This document shows positions 33,773-44,374 of a stretch of DNA of 64,000 nt, in pieces; the stretch's first letter is position 1, and each line of letters opens with the position of its first letter. The stretch comes from Geminicoccus sp035556675 (GTDB lineage: Bacteria; Pseudomonadota; Alphaproteobacteria; Geminicoccales; Geminicoccaceae). The notes under the pieces are model-generated. The model saw only the letters and a list, made by a program, of their open reading frames with translations, did not search any database and had not been told where the DNA came from. Where the stretch lies: NCBI RefSeq assembly GCF_035556675.1, contig NZ_DATMFZ010000308.1:1-64000 (forward strand). The letters are read 5' to 3'. The translations under genes were made by a program, and so were the position numbers.

Positions 33773-34678
33773 TCAGCCTTCCTCGCCGCCCACCAGCCCC
33801 AGGAACCGGTCGAGCTGGTCGAGCGTGCGCCAGCGCACCACCAGTTCGCCACCATCCTTCTTCTGCCGGATCGCGATCGGCAGGCCGAAGCGTCGGGATA
33901 GCCGCTCCTCGAACGCCTTCACGTCGGCATCCACGGCGGGACGGTCGACAGACTTGGCCGGCTTGGCTGTCTGCTGACGACGCACCAGATCTTCCGTCTG
34001 CCGGACATTCAGCCCGTCGCGGACGACGATCTCGGCCAGTGCTGCCGGATCGGCCGCCCCCAGCAGCGCCCGGGCATGACCGGCGCTGATCTTCTCCTGG
34101 TCGAGCAGGTGCCGTACCGGCTCGGGCAGGCCCAGCAGTCGGATGGTATTGGCGACATGGCTGCGGCTGCGGCCGAGCGCGCTGGCAATGTCCTCCTGGG
34201 TATGGCCGAACTCGTCGGCCAGCCGCCGATAGGCATCGGCCTCTTCCAGCGGGGTGAGGTCCTTGCGCTGGACGTTCTCGACCAGCGCGATCTCCAGCGT
34301 CTCCTGCTCGCCCAGCTCGCGGACCAGTACCGGGACCTCGGCCAGCCCGGCGCGCTGCGCCGCCCGCCAGCGCCGCTCCCCGGCGACGATCTCGAACCCG
34401 TCAGCCCGGCCGGCCGGGCGCACCAGCAGCGGCTGGAGCAGGCCGTGCCGGCGCATCGAATCCGCCAGCAGCTCCAGTTCGTCCTCGTCGAACCCGCGCC
34501 GCGGCTGGTGGCGCGACGGCGAGAGCTGCTCGATCGGCACCAGCCTGGCACCCTTGGGCGCCGGCTTGGCCGCCTGCGGCTCGCTGTCGAGAATCGTGCC
34601 GGCATCCTCGCCGAGCAGGGCGGAGAGCCCCATGCCCAGCCCACGCCGCCTGCCAGGCGTCTGATCGGAATGCTTCAC
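33773..34678 (-). CDS. parB: Chromosome-partitioning protein ParB
   Basis: This 301-residue protein has the ParB/Spo0J order: N-terminal GLGMGLSALLG, the CTPase and clamp domain with IVAGERRWRAAQ and the ENVQRKDLTPLEEA element, the helix-turn-helix HTQEDIASALGRSRSHVANT that reads parS, and a C-terminal dimer domain. It binds parS, loads as a CTP-dependent clamp and works with ParA in origin segregation. Two parS-like sites lie within 7 kb. ATG 34678 overlaps the parA stop by four bases. Confidence 0.96.
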   Translation of the reverse strand: MKHSDQTPGRRRGLGMGLSALLGEDAGTILDSEPQAAKPAPKGARLVPIEQLSPSRHQPRRGFDEDELELLADSMRRHGLLQPLLVRPAGRADGFEIVAGERRWRAAQRAGLAEVPVLVRELGEQETLEIALVENVQRKDLTPLEEADAYRRLADEFGHTQEDIASALGRSRSHVANTIRLLGLPEPVRHLLDQEKISAGHARALLGAADPAALAEIVVRDGLNVRQTEDLVRRQQTAKPAKSVDRPAVDADVKAFEERLSRRFGLPIAIRQKKDGGELVVRWRTLDQLDRFLGLVGGEEG

Positions 34679-35493
34679 CGTGCTGCCGCCATCATGCGTC
34701 GATCCCGTCGCAGCATCTCACCGGCCAGATGCGCATAGGCCATGGCGCCCGCCGAGCGCACATCATAGAGCATCACCGGCTTGCCGTGCGATGGTGCTTC
34801 GGAGATCCGCACGTTGCGCGGGATCACGGTATCGTAAACCCGCTCGCCCATGAAGCTGCGCACGTCCTCGGCCACCTGCTCGGACAGGTTGTTGCGCTTG
34901 TCGAACATGGTCAGGACGATGCCGTGCATCTGCAGGCGCGGGTTCAGGGTGCGCCGCACCCGCTCGACCGTGCGCAGCAGCATGCTGAGGCCTTCCAGGG
35001 CGAAGAACTCGCACTGGAGCGGCACGATCACCGCGTGCGCCGCGACCAGCCCGTTCACGGTCAGCACGCCCAGCGAGGGCGGACAGTCGATCAGGACATA
35101 GTCGAACCGGTCCTCCAGCCGCAGCAGCGCATCGCGGAGCCGGTAGCTGCGCTTGCCGTCGTCCACCAGTTCCACCTCGGCCGCCGACAGGTCGACCGTC
35201 GAGGTAATCAGGGTGAGACCCGGCACGGCGGTCTCGGTCAGGGCGTCGGCAACCGGTGCCTGGCCGGTGATCACATCGTAGGCAGTCACGGTGCGCACGG
35301 AACGGTCGACACCCAGCCCGGTCGAGGCATTGCCCTGGGGGTCGAAATCGACCACCAGCACGCGCTTGCCGGCCACCGCCAGGGCAGTGCCGAGATTGAT
35401 GGTGGTCGTGGTCTTGCCGACCCCACCCTTCTGATTGGCAACCGCGAAGATGCGTGCCTTGGGCCCGCTCTTAAACTCGACGACCGTCGACAC
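34675..35493 (-). CDS. parA: Chromosome-partitioning ATPase ParA
   Basis: This 272-residue deviant Walker ATPase has KGGVGKT at 22-28, VDFDPQGNAS, and DCPPSLGVLTVNGL. It forms a nucleoid-bound gradient that moves ParB-parS. GTG at 35493 overlaps the rsmG 3' end by 23 bp. The mnmG-rsmG-parA-parB chain overlaps at every junction and is very likely one transcript. Confidence 0.96.
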   Translation of the reverse strand: MSTVVEFKSGPKARIFAVANQKGGVGKTTTTINLGTALAVAGKRVLVVDFDPQGNASTGLGVDRSVRTVTAYDVITGQAPVADALTETAVPGLTLITSTVDLSAAEVELVDDGKRSYRLRDALLRLEDRFDYVLIDCPPSLGVLTVNGLVAAHAVIVPLQCEFFALEGLSMLLRTVERVRRTLNPRLQMHGIVLTMFDKRNNLSEQVAEDVRSFMGERVYDTVIPRNVRISEAPSHGKPVMLYDVRSAGAMAYAHLAGEMLRRDRRMMAAAR

Positions 35494-36100
35494 GTACGAC
35501 CTCGCTGACGCGCAGGATATTGCCCCTCGGATCCGAGAGGCTCGGCAGGACGTCCTGCCTCATATGCCAGTGCCGCGCTGCGTCGGTCAATTCCGACGGC
35601 AGCGTCTGGCCCTTGGCGAACAGAGCGACCGTGCCCTCCGTCATATGCGGTGCAGCCAGACCGAGCAGCCGGTCCAAGGGTGCGAGCGCCCGTGCCGTCA
35701 CCACGTCGAGCTTCGGCAGCGTGGCCTGCTCGATGCGCACCGCATGGATCGTCACTTCCGTCTCGGTGATCCGGGCCGATTCGCGCAGGAAGGCGACCTT
35801 GCGCTGGTCGCTTTCCACCAGATGCATCTCCGGCACGCCCATGATCGCCAGGATCATGCCCGGCACACCTGGGCCGGTGCCGAGATCTGCCCAGGTCCGG
35901 GCGTCGGGCGCCAGCAGGCGCAATTGCCCGCCATCCAGCACATGGCGGCGCCACGGATCAGCGAGCGTACTGGCCGCCACCAGGTTGATCCGCCGCTGCC
36001 ACAGCTCCAGCAGCTCCACCCAGCGCCGCAGCCGCTCCAGCGTTTCACGTGAAACATGCAGCAGCGCCGCGCACTCCTCGGGCGACATCGGCCGGCTCAT
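35471..36100 (-). CDS. rsmG: 16S rRNA (guanine527-N7)-methyltransferase RsmG
   Basis: This 209-residue protein (GidB) has SAM motif I ADLGTGPGVPGM at 71-82, LVESDQRKVAFLRE and ARALAPLDRLLGL. It methylates G527 of 16S rRNA. A parS-like 16-mer lies inside codons 14-19 or so. It overlaps mnmG by four bases and parA by 23. Confidence 0.95.
   Translation of the reverse strand: MSRPMSPEECAALLHVSRETLERLRRWVELLELWQRRINLVAASTLADPWRRHVLDGGQLRLLAPDARTWADLGTGPGVPGMILAIMGVPEMHLVESDQRKVAFLRESARITETEVTIHAVRIEQATLPKLDVVTARALAPLDRLLGLAAPHMTEGTVALFAKGQTLPSELTDAARHWHMRQDVLPSLSDPRGNILRVSEVVRVDGRRV
36041..36056. other. parS site inside rsmG
   Basis: The 16-mer CGTTTCACGTGAAACA differs from the consensus parS TGTTTCACGTGAAACA at only the first base and is an almost perfect palindrome. 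It lies within the rsmG coding sequence, 1.4 kb from parB. A parS in this neighbourhood is common in bacteria. ParB should bind here. Confidence 0.9.
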
Positions 36101-37956
36101 GCCGCGGACGCGCCCGGCCGCTCGACGAACCGCAGCAACCGGGCGGTCGCAGCCGGGGTCACCCCGGGAATGCGCGCCGCGGCACCCAGCGAGCGCGGCC
36201 GGTTCCGGCTCAGCACCGCGATCACCTCCGCACTCAGACCCGGGATGCCGCGATAGTCGAGATCTTCGGGCAGCGTCAGTTCCTCCTGGGCCCGGAACCG
36301 GCGGACCTCCGCCTCCTGCCGGGCCAGATAGGTGGCATAACGCGCCTCGATCGCAAGCTGCTCCTGCACCGTGCCGGGCAGACCGGCCAGTGCCGGTGCC
36401 AGCGGCACCAGCCGGGCCAGACTGACGTCCGGCAGGCGCAGCAGGTCGAAGCCGTCCCGGCGCCGGCCGTCCGACTGCACCGCGATGCCGTGCGCCGCCG
36501 CCTCGCCCGGCGTCACCGCGATCTTGCGGAGCAGCTCCCGGCCGAGCTCCAGCGCCTCGAGCTTGGTCAGGTGCGCCTTACGGCGCACCGCACCGACCAC
36601 GCCCAGGGAGAGCCCGGCATCGGTCAGGCGAAGGTCGGCATTGTCGGCGCGCAGGCTCAGCCGGAATTCGCTGCGGCTGGTGAACATCCGGTAGGGCTCG
36701 GTCACGCCCCGGCTCACCAGGTCATCGATCATCACCCCGATCATCGCCTGGCTGCGCTCCAGGATGAAGGGTGGCCGCCCCGCCGCCAGCAGCGCCGCAT
36801 TGATCCCGGCGACGATCCCCTGGCCCGCCGCTTCCTCATAGCCGGTCGTGCCGTTGATCTGCCCGGCGAGATAGAGGCCCGGCAGGCGGCGCATGGCCAA
36901 ATCCGGCCCGAGCTCGCGCGGGTCGACATGGTCATACTCGATCGCATAGCCGAACTGGGCGATCTCGGCCCGCTCCAGCCCGGTGATCGAGCGGACCAGG
37001 GCGAGCTGGACCTCGCGCGGCAGTGCGGTCGAGATCCCGTTCGGATAGACCAGCGGGTCGTCCGCTCCTTCCGGCTCCAGGAAGACCTGGTGGCGCTCCC
37101 GATCGGCAAAGCGCACCACCTTGTCCTCGATCGACGGGCAGTAGCGCACGCCGCCTGCGGTGATCTGGCCGGAGAACACCGGCGACCGGGCCAGGTCGGC
37201 ACGGATCAGCGCGTGGGTGGCGGGGTTGGTCCAGGTGATCCGGCACTCCACCTGCTTCTGGCCGATCCGGTCGGTCAGGAACGACATCGGCACCGGCGGC
37301 TCGTCGCCCGGCTGCGCCTGCAGCACTGCCCAGTCGATGCTGTCCCGCCGCAGCCTGGGCGGCGTGCCGGTCTTGAGGCGACCCAGCGTGATGCCGGCTG
37401 CCGCCAGCCGCTCCGGCAGACGCACTGATGGCCGCTCGCCTAGGCGGCCAGCCGGCCGGCGTTCCTCACCCAGATGGATCTCGCCACGCAGGAAGGTGCC
37501 GGTGGTCAGCACGACTGCAGCCGCGCGCAGCGCACGGCCCTCCTGGTCGATCACGCCCCGGACCCGGCGGTTCTCCAGGATCAGGTCGACTGCCTCGGCC
37601 TCCAGCACCTGCAGGCCGTCCTGCTCGGCGAGCAGCGCCTGTACTTCCGCCTCGTAAGCGCGGCGGTCGGCCTGGATGCGCGGTGCGCGCACCGCCGCTC
37701 CCTTGTCCGCGGCGAGCATGCGGAACTGGATACCGGCCCGGTCGATCGCCCGTGCCATGATTCCATCCAGCGCATCGACCTCACGCACCAGCTGGCCACG
37801 GCCGAGCCCGCCGATCGCGGGATTGCACGACATCCGCCCGATCGCCTGGCGATCCTGGGTCAGGAGCGCGGTACGGGCGCCGAGCCTCGCCGCGGCGGCG
37901 GCCGCCTCCACCCCGGCATGGCCACCGCCGATCACGATCACGTCGAAGATTTGCAT
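36097..37956 (-). CDS. mnmG: tRNA uridine-5-carboxymethylaminomethyl modification enzyme MnmG
   Basis: This 619-residue FAD protein (GidA) has GGGHAG at 10-15 for FAD binding, CNPAIGGLGRGQLVREVDAL, GTFLRGEIHLGE, PSIEDKVVRF and YAIEYDHVDP. With MnmE it adds the carboxymethylaminomethyl group at U34 of certain tRNAs. Genes are normally close to mnmE. Here the antiporter gene sits between them on the other strand. ATG 37956 is the only start that retains the FAD motif. Confidence 0.96.
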   Translation of the reverse strand: MQIFDVIVIGGGHAGVEAAAAAARLGARTALLTQDRQAIGRMSCNPAIGGLGRGQLVREVDALDGIMARAIDRAGIQFRMLAADKGAAVRAPRIQADRRAYEAEVQALLAEQDGLQVLEAEAVDLILENRRVRGVIDQEGRALRAAAVVLTTGTFLRGEIHLGEERRPAGRLGERPSVRLPERLAAAGITLGRLKTGTPPRLRRDSIDWAVLQAQPGDEPPVPMSFLTDRIGQKQVECRITWTNPATHALIRADLARSPVFSGQITAGGVRYCPSIEDKVVRFADRERHQVFLEPEGADDPLVYPNGISTALPREVQLALVRSITGLERAEIAQFGYAIEYDHVDPRELGPDLAMRRLPGLYLAGQINGTTGYEEAAGQGIVAGINAALLAAGRPPFILERSQAMIGVMIDDLVSRGVTEPYRMFTSRSEFRLSLRADNADLRLTDAGLSLGVVGAVRRKAHLTKLEALELGRELLRKIAVTPGEAAAHGIAVQSDGRRRDGFDLLRLPDVSLARLVPLAPALAGLPGTVQEQLAIEARYATYLARQEAEVRRFRAQEELTLPEDLDYRGIPGLSAEVIAVLSRNRPRSLGAAARIPGVTPAATARLLRFVERPGASAA

Positions 37957-38059
37957 GGCAGGTCGCAGCGGGCCCGAATTGAACTAGCGCATTGGCGCGC
38001 GCGCCGCTTCAAAGGCATAGCGCCCGCTGGTGATAGGCGAATCCAGACCGCAGGGAAAC

Positions 38060-40570
38060 ATGATGTCCTCCGTAGTGCTCGCCATGTTGGCGCTGGCCGT
38101 GCTGCTCGGGATTTCCGCCTTCGTACCGGCTCTGGCCGACCGTCTGCGCCTGCCGGCCACCACCCTGCTGGCGATCGTCGGCATCGCGATCGGTGGCCTC
38201 CTGTTCTTCACCGACACCCACATGTTCCCCGGCTGGACGCCCGGACTGGGCGGGCTGATCGGAAACCTCGCCGATCTGCACATCCCGCCGGACATGCTGC
38301 TCCTGGTGTTCCTGCCGATCCTCTTGTTCGAGAGCTCGATCAGCCTGGATGCCCGGGCGCTGCGTGACGATCTGGTGCCGGTGCTGGCCATGGCGGTGCT
38401 GGCCGTGCTGGTGACCACGCTGGTGGTCGGCGCCTCGCTCAACCCGTTCACCGCCGTGCCGCTGGCCGGCTGCCTGTTGCTGGGTGCGGTGGTCGCCACC
38501 ACCGACCCGATCGCGGTGATCGGGGTGTTCCGCGAGGTAGGTGCACCGCGCCGCCTGTCCGACCTGGTCGAGGGCGAGAGCCTGCTGAACGATGCCGCGG
38601 CGATCGCCCTGTTCAGCGCCTTCGTCGCCGCCCTGCGTGCTGGCAATGACGGCGATCCCACGGCGATCGCCTGGACCTTCCTGTGGGACTTCATCGGCGG
38701 CGGGCTGTTCGGCGTGGTGCTGGGCCGGCTCGGTGCCGCACTGCTCACCCGGCTGGACCAGGCCGGGCCGGCCGAGATCACCCTGTCCGTGTCGCTGGCC
38801 TATCTCGCCTACATCATCGGCGAGGACGTGCTGCATATCTCCGGCGTGGTCGCGACCGTCGCCGCAGGCCTGGCATTCGGCTATCTCGGCCGGCGCCGGA
38901 TGAGCACCCAGTCCTGGGGCTCGATTCACCATGTCTGGCAGCAGCTCGGCTTCTGGGCCGCGTCGCTCGTCTTCATGATGGCGGCCATGCTGATCCCCAA
39001 GGTGCTGGTCGAGTTCCGGCTCCAGGACTTCTACCTGCTCGTGGTGCTCATCCTCGCCACCTTCGCCGCCCGCGTGTTCGTGCTCTACGCCGTGATCCCG
39101 CTGCTCACCGCGCTCAAGCTGGCCAACCCGATCCGCAGCGCCTACCGCATGGTGATGCTCTGGGGTGGCCTGCGCGGTGCCGTCACCCTGGCCCTGGCTC
39201 TGGCCGTTTCCGAGCTGCCGGGCATCTCCGACGAGGTGAAGCACCTGGTCGAGGTGGTGGCGGTCTCCTATGTGCTGTTCACCCTGTTCATCCAGGGCAC
39301 TACGCTGCGTGCACTGATCGGCTGGCTCGGGCTGAACCAGCTCGGTCCGCTCGAGCGCATGGTGCGCGACCGTGCCCTGGAACTCAGCCAGACCAACATG
39401 CTGGACCAGCTCCGGCTGGAGGCGGTGCGGCTCGGCATCGACCCGGAGACCTCGCCGGAGATCGACCGGCTGAACAAGGAACGCCTCGCCCAGCCGCGGC
39501 GGGTGGCACCGCTCGGCGACGACATGCTGTCCCAGCAGCTCACCGCGGCCCTGCTGACCGTCACGCGCCGCGAGGCCACGCTCTATGTCGAGGAGATCGG
39601 CCGGGGTCTGGCCGGGCGACGCACCGCCGCACAGCTGCTCGGCAATACCGATCAGCTCCAGGATGCGCTGCAGACCGATGGCGTGCGTGGCTACCGGTCG
39701 GTCGCCAAGCAGCTCAGCCGGTTCGACTGGTACATGCGGCTCTGCGTCTGGATCCAGCGTACCTTTCGCTGGTCGACGCCGCTTGCCCGCCAGCTCGCCG
39801 ACCGGTTCGAGGTCATGCTGATCAGCCGGCGGGTCATGAACGAGTGCATCGAGTTCGCCCGGGAGCGCCTGCCATCCCTGTTCGAGCCACGGGTCGCCGA
39901 GACGGCGCTGCATGTGGTCCAGGCTCGCAAGGAGCTGATCGATCGCAGCTTCGAGGCGCTCGAGCTGCAATATCCCGAATATGCCGAGGCATTGCGCACC
40001 CGCTATCTGGATCGCGCGGCACTGCGCATGGAGGAGGATGCCTATCGGCAGATGCTGCAGGACCGGCTGATCACCCCACCGGTCTATCGCAACCTGATGG
40101 AGGCGACCCGGCTGCACGCCCGCGAGCTGGAACAGGCGCCGACGCTCGACCTGCACATGGACATCCCGGCGATCCTCCGCGAGCTGCCGCTGTTCAAGGA
40201 CCTGGCGCCGGAGCAGATCGAGGCGGTCAGCCGCCTGCTCCGGCCACGCATGGCGCTGCCGCGCGAGCGGATCGTACGTGCCGGAGAGCTGGGCGACCGG
40301 ATGTTCTTCGTGGCGAGTGGTGCCGTCGAGGTGGTCCTGGACGAGCCGGTCCGGCTCGGCACCGGTGACTTCTTCGGCGAGCTCGGCCTGCTCACCCGCG
40401 AGCCGCGCGTGACCGATGTGGTCGCGATGGGCTACTGCCATCTGCTCGAACTGCATGCCGACGTGTTCGAGCGGTTCCTGGCTGCGGATCCCCAAGCGGC
40501 GGCGGCCATCCGGCGGGTGGCAGCCGAGCGGCTGGGCGTGTGGCAGGAGCCAGCCCAGCCAATCGGCTGA
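38060..40570 (+). CDS. Cation:proton antiporter (CPA1 type) with C-terminal cyclic-nucleotide-binding domain
   Basis: Read from ATG 38060 after CAGGGAAA; ATG 38063 and GTG 38030 are alternatives. The 836 residues comprise a membrane part of about 12 helices (1-430) with FESSISLD, ATTDPIAV and GESLLNDAAAI (the ND ion-binding pair of NhaP/CPA1), and LWGGLRGAVTLALAL. A soluble helical part (430-690) follows, then a cNMP-binding domain (about 705-805) with LFKDLAPEQIEAVSRLL and phosphate-binding loop FGELGLLTREPRVT at 772-785. This suggests Na+ or K+/H+ exchange gated by cAMP or cGMP. It lies divergent from mnmG and ends 26 bp from the mnmE stop. Confidence 0.9.
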   Translation: MMSSVVLAMLALAVLLGISAFVPALADRLRLPATTLLAIVGIAIGGLLFFTDTHMFPGWTPGLGGLIGNLADLHIPPDMLLLVFLPILLFESSISLDARALRDDLVPVLAMAVLAVLVTTLVVGASLNPFTAVPLAGCLLLGAVVATTDPIAVIGVFREVGAPRRLSDLVEGESLLNDAAAIALFSAFVAALRAGNDGDPTAIAWTFLWDFIGGGLFGVVLGRLGAALLTRLDQAGPAEITLSVSLAYLAYIIGEDVLHISGVVATVAAGLAFGYLGRRRMSTQSWGSIHHVWQQLGFWAASLVFMMAAMLIPKVLVEFRLQDFYLLVVLILATFAARVFVLYAVIPLLTALKLANPIRSAYRMVMLWGGLRGAVTLALALAVSELPGISDEVKHLVEVVAVSYVLFTLFIQGTTLRALIGWLGLNQLGPLERMVRDRALELSQTNMLDQLRLEAVRLGIDPETSPEIDRLNKERLAQPRRVAPLGDDMLSQQLTAALLTVTRREATLYVEEIGRGLAGRRTAAQLLGNTDQLQDALQTDGVRGYRSVAKQLSRFDWYMRLCVWIQRTFRWSTPLARQLADRFEVMLISRRVMNECIEFARERLPSLFEPRVAETALHVVQARKELIDRSFEALELQYPEYAEALRTRYLDRAALRMEEDAYRQMLQDRLITPPVYRNLMEATRLHARELEQAPTLDLHMDIPAILRELPLFKDLAPEQIEAVSRLLRPRMALPRERIVRAGELGDRMFFVASGAVEVVLDEPVRLGTGDFFGELGLLTREPRVTDVVAMGYCHLLELHADVFERFLAADPQAAAAIRRVAAERLGVWQEPAQPIG

Positions 40571-40571
40571 A

Positions 40572-40587
40572 TGTTCCACGTGAAACA
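40572..40587. other. parS-like site between antiporter and mnmE
   Basis: TGTTCCACGTGAAACA differs from consensus parS at one base (fifth position). It starts 2 bp after the antiporter stop, in the 26-bp gap before the convergent mnmE stop, 4.5 kb from the first site. Confidence 0.85.
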
Positions 40588-40596
40588 CACAAGCGG

Positions 40597-41931
40597 CTAC
40601 TTGCCGATGCAGAACCGGGCGAAGATCCGGTCCAGCACATTCTCGGCGTCGGCACCCGCACCCGTCACCCGCGCCAACGCTTGGCTCGCCTGACGCAGCG
40701 CTTCGGCCACCAGCACCGGCTCGGCCAAGTGAACTGCCCCTGACGCATCGTCCAGCGCCGCCTGCGCGTCGCGCAGCGCCGCTTCGGCCCGAGCACCTAC
40801 GGGCACTGCCCCGGCTTCCGCCTGGTCCGGTGCCGCCAAGGCGGCGACCAGCTGCGCCAGCATTCGGTCGATCCCGGCACCGGTGCGGCACGAGATCGCC
40901 AGATGATCCGCCGGCACCGATGCGAGGTCGGCCTTGTTCGCCACCACCAGCCGCGCCTGGCCCGCCGCGTGCGGCACCGCCGGCAGTGCCGGCAGCACCG
41001 GCTCGCTGGCATCGACCAGCTCCAGCACCAGGTCGGCGGATGCGGCCTTCTCTCTGGCGCGGCGCATCCCTTCCTGCTCGATCGGATCGTCGCTGTCGCG
41101 CAGCCCCGCCGTGTCGATCAGTGTCACCGGCAGCCCGGCCAGGTCCAGCGCCACCTCGACCGGATCGCGGGTAGTACCCGGGCGATCCGTCACGATCGCG
41201 ACCTCCCGGCCAGCCAGCAGGTTGACGAGGCTGGACTTGCCGACATTGGGCGCGCCCACCACCGTCACGACGAAGCCCTGGCGCAGCCGCTCCGCCGCCG
41301 GAGCCCGGGCCAGCGCCTCCGCCAGCTCGGCGCGCAGCCGCACCATGGCCGGCCCGATCCGGTCGAGCGTCCCGGAAGCGACATCCGCCTGGTCTGCGGC
41401 GAAATCCAGCTCGGCCTCCACCGCGGCACGCAGCTCCATGAGCTGTTCGTGCCACTGGCCGACCTGGCGCCCGACCGCGCCTTCCAGCCTCGAGAGCGCC
41501 GTGCGCACCCCACGCGCGGTGGTGGCCTCGATCAGGTCGCCCAGGCCCTCTACGGCCGCCAGATCGAGCTTGCCCGCCAGATAGGCGCGCCGCGTGAACT
41601 CGCCCGGCTCCGCAGGGCGCAAGCCGGGCATCCGGCCCAGCGCCGCCGCCAGCATCCGGCGCACACCGATGCCGCCATGGTGCTGCAGCTCGACCAGGTC
41701 CTCGCCGGTGAAGCTGGCCGGGGCCGCAAAGCGCAGCAGCAGGGCCTGGTCGATCGGCGGCCCACCCGGCCCGTCGCATAGCCGGGCCAGCACCGCCCGG
41801 CGCGGCGCGGGCGGCCGACCGACACCCAGGTCCGCCAGCGCCTGCAGCGCCGCCGGCCCGGAGATCCGCAGCACCGCCACCGCCGAGCGGCCGGGCGGCG
41901 TCGCCCAGGCCCAGATCGTGTCGCCCGTCAG
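40597..41931 (-). CDS. mnmE: tRNA modification GTPase MnmE
   Basis: This 444-residue protein has the folate-binding N-terminal domain (TIWAWATPPGRSAVAVLRIS), a G domain with G1 GAPNVGKSS at 226-234 and PGTTRD at 251-256, and the C-terminal FCIGK whose cysteine is conserved. It pairs with MnmG. The conserved N-terminus leaves no ATG, GTG or TTG; the best start is CTG at 41931, overlapping the upstream TGA as CTGA. Upstream in-frame starts (GTG about 42009, ATG 42039) would add an unrelated tail inside the DUF6489 gene. Confidence 0.95.
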   Translation of the reverse strand: MTGDTIWAWATPPGRSAVAVLRISGPAALQALADLGVGRPPAPRRAVLARLCDGPGGPPIDQALLLRFAAPASFTGEDLVELQHHGGIGVRRMLAAALGRMPGLRPAEPGEFTRRAYLAGKLDLAAVEGLGDLIEATTARGVRTALSRLEGAVGRQVGQWHEQLMELRAAVEAELDFAADQADVASGTLDRIGPAMVRLRAELAEALARAPAAERLRQGFVVTVVGAPNVGKSSLVNLLAGREVAIVTDRPGTTRDPVEVALDLAGLPVTLIDTAGLRDSDDPIEQEGMRRAREKAASADLVLELVDASEPVLPALPAVPHAAGQARLVVANKADLASVPADHLAISCRTGAGIDRMLAQLVAALAAPDQAEAGAVPVGARAEAALRDAQAALDDASGAVHLAEPVLVAEALRQASQALARVTGAGADAENVLDRIFARFCIGK

Positions 41932-42197
41932 CGCTTGTCGTCCTTGGGCGGGGAGGGTGGCCGCATCCCGGTCGCGGTCGCCATCATCTGCGCCCAGATG
42001 GTCTGCCACTGCTCCAGCCCCTTGGACAGCGGCAGCCAAGTCTCCATGAGCTGCTTGGTGTCCGTGGCGTTGATCGCGTCCGACAGGCGCTTTTCCAGCG
42101 TGTCCATCAGGCTCTTCTGCATGGGCGCCACGTCGGGCAGGCCCAGGAACTGCCTGGCCTCCTCGGGTGTGCAGTCGATGTCGATGCTCACTTTCAT
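41928..42197 (-). CDS. DUF6489-family small protein
   Basis: This 89-residue protein starts at ATG 42197 and reads MKVSIDIDCTPEEARQFLGL, PDVAPMQKSLMDTLEKRL and a helical second half with a Pro/Lys tail. This pattern matches a small conserved alphaproteobacterial family I know as DUF6489, without known function. An upstream ATG at 42230 would add 11 residues. It directly precedes mnmE, with overlapping stop and start, so they form one unit. It is divergent from the DUF255 gene. Confidence 0.75.
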   Translation of the reverse strand: MKVSIDIDCTPEEARQFLGLPDVAPMQKSLMDTLEKRLSDAINATDTKQLMETWLPLSKGLEQWQTIWAQMMATATGMRPPSPPKDDKR

Positions 42198-42298
42198 GTC
42201 CGCCTCGCCGTGTTGGTCCCGCCGCTCCACATCCTTAGGACGACGGCGGCCAACGGCAACCTCCGGCCACCGTCGCGACCAACGAGGGGAGCTGGTCC

Positions 42299-44335
<2,037 letters not shown>

Positions 44336-44374
44336 CGGCACGGAGCGAAACGAACCCGAGAAGGATGAAGGCGC

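Noticed and set aside
38009..41779. A 1256-codon open frame antisense to the antiporter and mnmE region
   Set aside because: It overlaps two recognisable genes in another frame, is rich in Gln, His, Gly and Arg, and shows no domain or start signal.
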